Positions 1 through 5,379 of a DNA stretch of 8,609 nt are shown piece by piece. The notes under the pieces were generated by a model. The model was not told where the DNA came from. It saw only the letters and a program-made list of their open reading frames with translations, and ran no database searches. The DNA comes from Chryseosolibacter sp966095595 (GTDB taxonomy: Bacteria > Bacteroidota > Bacteroidia > Cytophagales > Cyclobacteriaceae). The stretch's first letter is position 1. The number at the start of each line of letters is the position of its first letter. Position numbers and translations under genes: made by a program. The stretch spans positions 1 through 8,609 of the forward strand of contig CBHTUB010000250.1 of the NCBI GenBank assembly GCA_966095595.1. The letters are read 5' to 3'.

Positions 1-105
1 CATCAGGTGATGAATTATCAGAAAGAGCTGGTTGAAGTTCTTGGATCGTTTATGCCGAAGATCGTGAGGATGTGTGGCGATGAGAGGTTTCAGGAAGTAG
101 ATTAA
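1..105 (+). CDS. rtcB: RtcB-family RNA ligase, C-terminal end only (cut by left edge)
   Basis: Only the last 34 codons are visible, ending in TAA at 103-105. They read as the C-terminal strand and helix of an RtcB-type RNA-splicing ligase, which joins RNA 2',3'-cyclic-phosphate or 3'-phosphate ends to 5'-OH ends using GTP and Mn2+. The identification rests on the alignment with the complete RtcB at 6992-8398: MNYQKELVEVLGSFMPKIVRM here against MKSQGNLVKVEGRFYPQIVRM there, with the same spacing to the stop. The shared I-V-R-M is encoded by an identical 13-base stretch in both genes. The tail is longer here (CGDERFQEVD). About 430 residues, including all catalytic motifs, lie outside the window, so activity cannot be judged. 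It is a diverged paralogue of the right-hand rtcB, on the same strand, 6.9 kb away. Confidence 0.82.
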   Translation, partial: HQVMNYQKELVEVLGSFMPKIVRMCGDERFQEVD

Positions 106-316
106 AAATATTTGGAAAATCGCCGAGCGGTGGAATATGTGCGATCCGGATTCAGACGGCGTTGGATTTGTAACCGAATTTGAAATTCCTGAAGACTATT
201 TCATGAAATTTCACGTTCAAACTGTGGGTCTCGATCATCACCAGGAGCTTTGGGTTCCTGCAGAAGAGCTCGAAGAGTTCCACGGAAAGATTCGTCAATG
301 GCATCAGGGTTTCTAA
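101..316 (+). pseudogene. Truncated ADP-ribosylation/crystallin J1-family protein fragment
   Basis: A reading frame is open from 101 (overlapping the upstream rtcB stop) to TAA at 314-316. The first ATG in frame is at 137, giving 59 residues. The translation resembles the C-terminal part of a small Bacteroidota family annotated 'ADP-ribosylation/crystallin J1' (from memory, usually about 110-120 residues): IAERWN, then GFVTEFEIPEDYF, then ELWVPAEELEEF, an acidic helix that is a strong family signature. Similarity begins before the ATG (KIAERWN, 116-136), but the N-terminal half is missing because RtcB sequence lies directly upstream. The likeliest reading is a 5'-truncated remnant fused to the rtcB tail by recombination. 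A short expressed protein from ATG 137, or from a rare ATT start at 101, cannot be excluded. The family has no established activity despite its name. Confidence 0.62.
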
Positions 317-372
317 GTCTTTCGTTGGAAAGAAATTCGTTATGCCGGCGAAAATTAAAAATATCGTAGACT

Positions 373-405
373 AAAAATTGCCCTGGCCTGAGAAAGAGGT
401 CAGGG
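373..405 (-). terminator. Intrinsic terminator closing the minus-strand operon
   Basis: CCCTGGCCT (381-389) and AGGTCAGGG (397-405) form a 9-pair stem with one G-U pair and a 7-base loop. Read on the - strand, the stem is followed by C and then AATTTTT (379-373), the classic hairpin plus U-run. On the + strand the stem is followed by TTATCCG, a poor U-run, so it mainly serves transcripts coming leftward through the 482-6661 array. It lies 77 bases past the stop of the last gene, which supports that small gene as the true end of the operon. Confidence 0.72.
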
Positions 406-421
406 TTATCCGTCTATTATG

Positions 422-435
422 AAAACAATTGTTTT
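422..435. repeat. Perfect 14-base palindrome between last operon gene and terminator
   Basis: AAAACAATTGTTTT is self-complementary over all 14 bases. It lies 46 bases after the stop of the 58-residue gene and 17 bases before the terminator stem. It could be a weak 3'-UTR hairpin or a binding site for a dimeric protein. It is AT-rich and has no loop, so it may be chance. Confidence 0.3.
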
Positions 436-481
436 GTCGAAAGACGTGTTCCTGATTGAGGATTTCATCATGCCAGTCTGA

Positions 482-658
482 TTACGAAAGTATCGTTGCA
501 CATATCCCGCCGCCGATGATGAACCAGAGTGCGCTAAGTATAAAATAAACTTTGCCTCTGTCGCTTTTCCGCTTGACTATTCCCATGATCAGAAATAACA
601 CCGGCGGGCCGAATGTGATCAGGAAACATATGGCGATCAGTGTTCCGATTCCTTCCAT
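482..658 (-). CDS. Small two-helix membrane protein (58 aa), last gene of the array
   Basis: ATG at 658-656, stop TAA at 484-482, 58 residues. The protein is almost entirely two hydrophobic segments (about residues 4-27 and 37-56). They are joined by a short positively charged loop, KRKSDRGK (residues 29-36), predicted cytoplasmic by the positive-inside rule. The first helix holds a GPP turn (residues 17-19), the second a GGG run (49-51). The start lies 6 bases after the stop of the radical SAM gene, so it is probably translated by coupling to it, and a convincing terminator follows. I do not recognise a characterised family; similar tiny membrane proteins occur in Bacteroidota. In this context it may be a membrane anchor or accessory subunit for the lipid-acting enzymes upstream (inference). 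Reality as a gene is supported by the frame, composition and tight spacing. Confidence 0.68.
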   Translation of the reverse strand: MEGIGTLIAICFLITFGPPVLFLIMGIVKRKSDRGKVYFILSALWFIIGGGICATILS

Positions 659-664
659 AGATGT

Positions 665-2056
665 TTATATTGAATTGATGAGTTGTTTGAGATGTTCGCT
701 TTTATGATCGCGGTAGAAAAGATTCATGGTTTCGAAAGGAATGATCTTGTAGTCCTTATTTACAATGTGAACGCAGGATTTCTTGACTGAACGCACATCA
801 AAATTATGAGCATCGATGAACTGCATGATAATAATCCTGAAAAGATTGTTGTAGGTAAGGGACGGCGCATGGATCTGCGGCAGACAGCAGAGCAGCGAAT
901 GAAGCTTTTCCGTGGCGTCCTCTACAGAGTTTCCCGTGCTGAACAACTTGATCATTTTTGAATGCAGCTGTTTATCTTGTTCGTATACGATCGTGTTGCG
1001 GCTATTGTCGAGGAGGTCGGCGGGGTTGATGTATCGCGTCAGGGGAAATACTTCATCGCCCAGCTTTAGAGCATAGCCCATGACAAGTGCGTCAGGATTG
1101 CAAGGGACGGGAATCAAATCGTCGGCGTTAAAAATATCCGTTTGCTCCAGAATTTTTCTCCGTACTTCCGTGAGTGTGATACGATCTTCGAGAACATCGA
1201 AGTTTTCAAGTCGTCCGGCAATTTGTGTTGGTTGCAACGTCACGCCCCGGACACAACGCTGTTTCAATGCAAATTCGATGATCGTTCCGATCTCGTCATC
1301 GTTGAGTTTTTTTTGAACAGTGACGACCAACGTCGTAGACAGATTCAAGGCATTTAAATGTTCAAGCGCCTGTTCCCTGATGGTGAAGAGGTCAGCGCCG
1401 CGCATGGCTCGCAGAGCTTCGTTCCTGAATGAGTCGAATTGCAGGTAGACCTCGAAATTTGGGGCATACGTGGCCAGTCGTTGCGTAAACTCGAGGCTCT
1501 TTGCTATTTCGATGCCATTGGTGTTCAGCATGAGGTGCTTGATCGGAAGCGACCTGGCATAATCGAGGATCTCGAACAATTGTGGATGCAGTGTTGGCTC
1601 GCCTCCACTGATCTGAACGACATCCGGCTCCCGTTCGTTGGCGACAACAGCATCGAGCATCTTTTTTACTTCATCCAGCGTTCGATGTCTACCATATGTT
1701 GGTGACGACCCCGCATAGCAGGTAGGACAAGTCAGGTTACAGCGATCTGTGATTTCTACTACCGTGAGACAGGAATGTTGCTCATGATCCGGACAAAGCC
1801 CACAATCATACGGGCATCCGTAGTGAGTTTTTGTATTGAATGTATAGGGTGTTTCAGATGGCTTATTGTAATTCCTGATGTTCTTGTAGTAGGCAATGTC
1901 ATCAGCGATCAAAACTTTGGATTGACCATGCTCGGGACATCGCTTCAGCATGTAGACCTTGTCGTCCTCGAATACAATTTTCGCATCGACCCGTTTCAGG
2001 CATTCGGGACATAGGCTTAACGTAAAGTCGTAGTAGGTGTACTTTCTAGTGGGCAC
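665..2056 (-). CDS. Radical SAM enzyme, COG1964/tetraether-synthase-like
   Basis: 463 residues. An N-terminal metal-binding knuckle (C16-x2-C19 and C40-x2-H43) is followed by a Cys cluster just before the core (C81-x3-C85-x2-C88, then C96) and the radical SAM motif C106-x3-C110-x2-C113, which binds the [4Fe-4S] cluster that cleaves S-adenosylmethionine. GGEPT (151-155) is the SAM-binding motif. Further conserved-looking features are YLQFDS (204-209), LQPTQIAGR (274-282), a Cys in PVPCNPD (C319), and a C-terminal FIDAHNFD...SCVH...IIPF block with C428. This architecture resembles COG1964, which includes archaeal Tes (MJ0619), an enzyme that joins lipid chains by C-C bonds using several Fe-S clusters and a rubredoxin-like centre. 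The start is GTG at 2056, the only start available in frame, overlapping the Lgt-like stop by 11 bases. Radical SAM assignment is near certain; Tes-like family likely; lipid substrate inferred from neighbours. Confidence 0.88.
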   Translation of the reverse strand: MPTRKYTYYDFTLSLCPECLKRVDAKIVFEDDKVYMLKRCPEHGQSKVLIADDIAYYKNIRNYNKPSETPYTFNTKTHYGCPYDCGLCPDHEQHSCLTVVEITDRCNLTCPTCYAGSSPTYGRHRTLDEVKKMLDAVVANEREPDVVQISGGEPTLHPQLFEILDYARSLPIKHLMLNTNGIEIAKSLEFTQRLATYAPNFEVYLQFDSFRNEALRAMRGADLFTIREQALEHLNALNLSTTLVVTVQKKLNDDEIGTIIEFALKQRCVRGVTLQPTQIAGRLENFDVLEDRITLTEVRRKILEQTDIFNADDLIPVPCNPDALVMGYALKLGDEVFPLTRYINPADLLDNSRNTIVYEQDKQLHSKMIKLFSTGNSVEDATEKLHSLLCCLPQIHAPSLTYNNLFRIIIMQFIDAHNFDVRSVKKSCVHIVNKDYKIIPFETMNLFYRDHKSEHLKQLINSI

Positions 2057-2789
2057 GCAGAAGGTTTGTTAATGTTCTTCTGTAATATACAAAACAGACG
2101 ATACAAAGCCACTGGATGCTGCTGAGGCCGAGAAGGTAAAAAACATTTGGTTTGATAAATTCCACCATAAACCGGAAGGCAAAATAGCCTATCATGAACA
2201 GCTTGAAGACCAATCCCTGTTCGGATGCGTTTTCTTTGTATTTCCTCTTCAGAATAAAGAACAGGAGCGCTAGAAATACAAGTTCGTATAGGGCGATGGG
2301 ATGACGTTTCAGGCCGTCGCCGAGATCCATTCCTACGAAGAGTGAAGTTGTTGTGCCATAGGTGAATTCGTTGGTGCCAGACAAAAAACAACCGATCCTG
2401 CCGATGAAGATGCCGGCAATGATCGGTAACGTAAAAAGATCACCCGATGAATTTTTCTCCCCGATCATATGCTTGGTGATCTCGACGCCCAACAAACCGC
2501 CAAACAGTCCGCCCATTATTATTTTGAGATTGATCAGCTGGAGTATGCCGACGGATGTCACATCCACGACAGGATTTTCGAGAAAGCCCATAATGCGGGA
2601 GCCGACAAATGCACCCAACGCCGCACCCAGCACGATCGAGATCCTGTTTGAGGATGATATGGTGTCGGAGCGATCCTTTCTCAGGAAAATGTAATAACGA
2701 TAGGCAACGAAGAATGCCAGGTATTCGAGGATCAAATGTACGTTGATCGGCAATCCCGCGATCTCGGGTTCGAAAGGAATGGTCAGCAC
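2046..2789 (-). CDS. Lgt-like (prolipoprotein diacylglyceryl transferase-family) membrane protein lacking the catalytic His
   Basis: 247 residues with about seven hydrophobic segments. Lgt moves the diacylglyceryl group of phosphatidylglycerol onto the lipobox Cys of prolipoproteins. Lgt landmarks are present: GGLFGGLLG (93-101), GRIGCFLSGT (130-139) matching the arginine-containing GRIGNFINGE of E. coli, RHPIALYE (162-169) matching RHPSQLYE, and FRFMVEF (205-211) matching RFIVEFFR. However, the E. coli essential H103, in SFHGG, is replaced: here the residues before GG are I-I-M (M92), and the Asn of GNFINGE is Ser137. It is therefore probably a paralogue with altered acceptor or chemistry, not the housekeeping Lgt. 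GTG start at 2789; a stop lies in frame just upstream. It begins 34 bases after the second desaturase and overlaps the radical SAM gene by 11 bases, so the two are probably translated together. A role in transferring or holding diacylglyceryl lipids for that enzyme is inference. Confidence 0.8.
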   Translation of the reverse strand: MLTIPFEPEIAGLPINVHLILEYLAFFVAYRYYIFLRKDRSDTISSSNRISIVLGAALGAFVGSRIMGFLENPVVDVTSVGILQLINLKIIMGGLFGGLLGVEITKHMIGEKNSSGDLFTLPIIAGIFIGRIGCFLSGTNEFTYGTTTSLFVGMDLGDGLKRHPIALYELVFLALLFFILKRKYKENASEQGLVFKLFMIGYFAFRFMVEFIKPNVFYLLGLSSIQWLCIVCFVYYRRTLTNLLRAH

Positions 2790-2823
2790 GTCGTAAAGTT
2801 AACCATAAGCATGACAGGGCGCA

Positions 2824-3870
2824 CTAGTTGATTTGAGACATGTTTTTCAATAGCTTCAAATGAGAGCAGATGCCACCCCAATAAGTGGTTTGGTTTGGAG
2901 TGACGCCATGTTCATGGAGTACTCTATATAGTATCCTATTTAATCTCGGATAATGGATGTGGTGCACATGAGGAAACAGGTGGTGTGCAATATGGTTGTT
3001 AAATCCGCCGAAAATGAAGTTCGCCGTTTCGCTGAAGGGATACATGTCGTTGGAGCTTTTGATCTGATTCATGACCCATGAGGTATTGATGAAGCCGTTT
3101 TCGTCTACGGAAGGATATTCAACACCTTCAACATGGTGTGTCATAAAGAAGGTGAACAGTAGGAACAATGATTGGCATAAGTGCATAATAAAAAATCCGG
3201 AAAGAACGATCTGCCACCCATGATGGGAAAAAATGCAAGGCAGGATCACGAGATAACCTAAGTAAAATAACTTCTGTAACAGGAAGGAAAGGGCGTAGCC
3301 GGGTGATTTGCGTTTTGTATTCCAAAAAATGTAAAAGTCTTTGATAAGTACCCAATAGAGCGAATATGTCGTGTAGGCAAGCGGTGCATATAGATGTTGA
3401 AAACGATGTAACCATCGGTGACTGCTGTTCGGTATCACACGGATCAAATTTGATATTTCGAGATCGGAGTCGTAGTGCTCTACGTTTGGAGCAAAATGGT
3501 GTGATTCGATGTGTCGTTTTTTCCAGGCTTCTGCGTGCGCGCCATTCAGCGCATAGATCAGGGTAAAACAAAGATTGTTGGCCGACGCATTCTTAAAGAC
3601 TGTGCCATGGGAGAAGTCGTGCGCAAAATTGAACGCTAAAAGTAAAATCGCGAACCCGTAGCCGACAAAACATCCGATAAACAACAAGGTATCGGCGATC
3701 TGATAAATGCCAATATACGCGGCGATGGAGAGAAGAATATATACGAGCAATTTCAGAATGATCAATGAATTGAACCTTGCCGGCTCGATCTCTAATTCGG
3801 TATTGACAGCCCTGTGTATTGCTTTTAACAGACTGCTATCGGCTTCGATATAGGAATGTCTATCGCGCAA
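2824..3870 (-). CDS. Membrane fatty-acid desaturase, second of a tandem pair
   Basis: 348 residues, COG3239/FA_desaturase type, the di-iron integral membrane enzymes that introduce C=C bonds in acyl chains with O2 and an electron donor. All three His boxes are intact: HDFSH (84-88), HIESHH (120-125) and HIAHH (293-297, in GGFNNHIAHHLFPHVHH). An additional THH lies at 244-246. Hydrophobic segments are near 36-55, 63-82, 200-216 and 222-242. There is no cytochrome b5 domain, so electrons must come from a separate ferredoxin or similar. It is clearly a paralogue of the preceding gene: RFQHLYAP (156-163) matches RFQHLYTP there. The start appears to be TTG at 3870, overlapping the upstream stop by 11 bases; no ATG occurs nearby in frame. 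Regiospecificity and substrate (acyl-CoA, phospholipid or other lipid) cannot be read from the sequence. Confidence 0.9.
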   Translation of the reverse strand: MRDRHSYIEADSSLLKAIHRAVNTELEIEPARFNSLIILKLLVYILLSIAAYIGIYQIADTLLFIGCFVGYGFAILLLAFNFAHDFSHGTVFKNASANNLCFTLIYALNGAHAEAWKKRHIESHHFAPNVEHYDSDLEISNLIRVIPNSSHRWLHRFQHLYAPLAYTTYSLYWVLIKDFYIFWNTKRKSPGYALSFLLQKLFYLGYLVILPCIFSHHGWQIVLSGFFIMHLCQSLFLLFTFFMTHHVEGVEYPSVDENGFINTSWVMNQIKSSNDMYPFSETANFIFGGFNNHIAHHLFPHVHHIHYPRLNRILYRVLHEHGVTPNQTTYWGGICSHLKLLKNMSQIN

Positions 3871-5014
3871 AGTGAGTGGCTTGAGGTTTCCGGTGCTGAC
3901 CCATCCTCCGAAGAAAACGGAAATGTGACACCAGTGCTTCGTTGTAGGGGACGTTCATGTACACAATCCCATGTTTCTGACAGAGCTCTTTGAAGAGTGG
4001 CAATATGTCTACGTAGTGTACATGGCAGATATTCGGCAACAGGTGATGAAGGGCGTGCGCGTTGAATCCTCCCAGTGTCCAGTTGAAAAATCTGCTTTCG
4101 GCATTGTAGTCGAGCGAAGTGCACATCTGCAGCGTGGGCCAGCTCATATTCAATCTGCCGTTGCCATCGGGCTCAGGATGGCTTACATAGTCTGAGAGAT
4201 GCGATACTCCCAGCACGCCTACGAAGATGATAGAGATCATGAAATGATTCAGCACGAATGCAAGAAGAACAGGGCTGATTCCGAAAGGCAATAAATAGAT
4301 CGGAAGCACGATCATGTAGCCGATGTACAGCACCTTGAAAATGATCAGCTTGACGATTTCAACGGTGGGGATCTTTATGCTGATCGTCCTGCTCGAGACA
4401 TTGAAGATCATCAGCGTTTCGCGAAACAGAAACCAGTTTAGCGAATAAAGCAAGTAAAGAATAGGTGTGTAAAGATGTTGGAACCTGTGGAAACGGTGCA
4501 GTGGTTGCGTGTTCGTCATTCGCACCAGTGGATTGTTCAGCACATCGATGTCGCTACCCTCGATATTGGTGTAGAGGTGATGCGATTCTGTGTGGTTTTT
4601 GCCCCATACGTACGCATTGTTGCCCTGCAGATTGAAACTGATCTGGAAGAGCACATCGTTCCAGAATTTACTTTTCACGGCGACACCGTGAGCTGCATCG
4701 TGTGAGATGTTGAACGCAGTAAGCAGAACGGAGAGACCCATTAGTAAATATCCGATATAAAAAACCGGAAGTGATTTACTGGTGATCATCATTGCATAAA
4801 GCAAAACGTTGAGCCCGAAATAAAGGAAGATCTTGAAGAACATTATTCTGTTTCCTGTTTTCCCGATGTTATGGGTTGTAAAGTACTCATCGAGCCGTTC
4901 GGTAAGCTCCTTATAGAAGCCAGTTCCACTATCCTTCGAAAACTTGATCTTTTGCATAGATTGTGGGGTGTTCATGATATAACGACCATATCGGCGAAAA
5001 ATTTTATTCGTCAA
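3860..5014 (-). CDS. Membrane fatty-acid desaturase, first of a tandem pair
   Basis: Up to 384 residues, same linoleoyl-CoA/front-end-like desaturase group (COG3239), without a cytochrome b5 domain. The iron-binding His boxes are intact: HDAAH (105-109), HTESHH (141-146) and HALHH (320-324, in GGFNAHALHH). Hydrophobic segments lie near 58-76, 82-101, 222-242 and 247-270. The first start is TTG at 5014, with GGAG six bases upstream; the ATG at 4975 (residue 14, MNTPQS) or 4957 (MQKIKF) would fit the usual N-terminus of this family better, since relatives typically begin just before a KIKF-like strand. The gene starts 26 bases (more if a later start is used) after the cREC stop and overlaps the second desaturase by 11 bases. 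Sequence between the paralogues has diverged well beyond recent duplication, suggesting distinct double-bond positions or substrates. Confidence 0.9.
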   Translation of the reverse strand: MTNKIFRRYGRYIMNTPQSMQKIKFSKDSGTGFYKELTERLDEYFTTHNIGKTGNRIMFFKIFLYFGLNVLLYAMMITSKSLPVFYIGYLLMGLSVLLTAFNISHDAAHGVAVKSKFWNDVLFQISFNLQGNNAYVWGKNHTESHHLYTNIEGSDIDVLNNPLVRMTNTQPLHRFHRFQHLYTPILYLLYSLNWFLFRETLMIFNVSSRTISIKIPTVEIVKLIIFKVLYIGYMIVLPIYLLPFGISPVLLAFVLNHFMISIIFVGVLGVSHLSDYVSHPEPDGNGRLNMSWPTLQMCTSLDYNAESRFFNWTLGGFNAHALHHLLPNICHVHYVDILPLFKELCQKHGIVYMNVPYNEALVSHFRFLRRMGQHRKPQATHFAR

Positions 5015-5040
5015 AAATCACTCCATGTTTGAAGTTGGAC

Positions 5041-5379
5041 TTACGATTCTCCTTTGAGGTGTTTGATATAATTCGTTAACAGACCTTTGATTTGCTCAGC
5101 TGCGACCGGATTGGCCGAATGCACTTTGAACTGGAGTGAGGAGAGATTCAGGCCAGATTCATACACGAGCCATTTCGCGGCCGCATACCCATCGGGTGCT
5201 AGTTCACCATTGTTATCCAGGCCTAGATCATTGTCGAAGCTGATGAAGTCGGGAAGTCCGTGCGTTTGAATGTATTGAACGAACTCATTATAGCTTCTGA
5301 CAACATCAAAGGCGTGTACTTCAGATTTTTCGTAGATCATGTCACCTGATCTCAGGTCATCGAGAAATAATTTTTTCAT
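5041..5379 (-). CDS. Cyclic-phosphate processing receiver-like (cREC) domain protein
   Basis: 112 residues, a single small alpha/beta domain with no membrane segment. Its features match the family named cREC_REC (cyclic-phosphate processing receiver domain): an N-terminal strand with paired Asp (LFLDDLR, D7 D8), a second strand with FDNDLG (D49, D51), DGYAAAKWL (63-71), and the near-diagnostic HSANP (87-91). The acidic cluster resembles that of response-regulator receivers, but the conserved His-Ser pair suggests phosphate-ester or cyclic-phosphate chemistry, as the family name proposes; no reaction has been shown that I know of. ATG start at 5379, lying 23 bases inside the end of the upstream gene. 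The product is probably cytosolic. Its presence inside a lipid-enzyme operon and between two rtcB genes is noteworthy. Family assignment is by motif recall. Confidence 0.72.
   Translation of the reverse strand: MKKLFLDDLRSGDMIYEKSEVHAFDVVRSYNEFVQYIQTHGLPDFISFDNDLGLDNNGELAPDGYAAAKWLVYESGLNLSSLQFKVHSANPVAAEQIKGLLTNYIKHLKGES

Noticed and set aside
1080..2014. Several + strand frames of 71-88 codons opposite the radical SAM gene
   Set aside because: They are antisense shadows of a gene with clear motifs; their translations are Ser/Arg-rich and show no domain.
2017..2391. A 124-codon - strand frame over the end of the Lgt-like gene
   Set aside because: It overlaps the Lgt-like frame on the same strand, is Arg-rich and has no recognisable motif, whereas the Lgt frame carries family motifs.
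2046..2789. Calling this gene lgt outright
   Set aside because: The essential His of the SFHGG motif is absent and the setting is a lipid-enzyme operon, so the housekeeping function is not supported.
5344..5357. Inverted repeat ACCTGA-TC-TCAGGT at the start of the cREC gene
   Set aside because: It lies within overlapping coding sequence, has only a 2-base loop and is explained by the codons of LRSGD; chance is likely.
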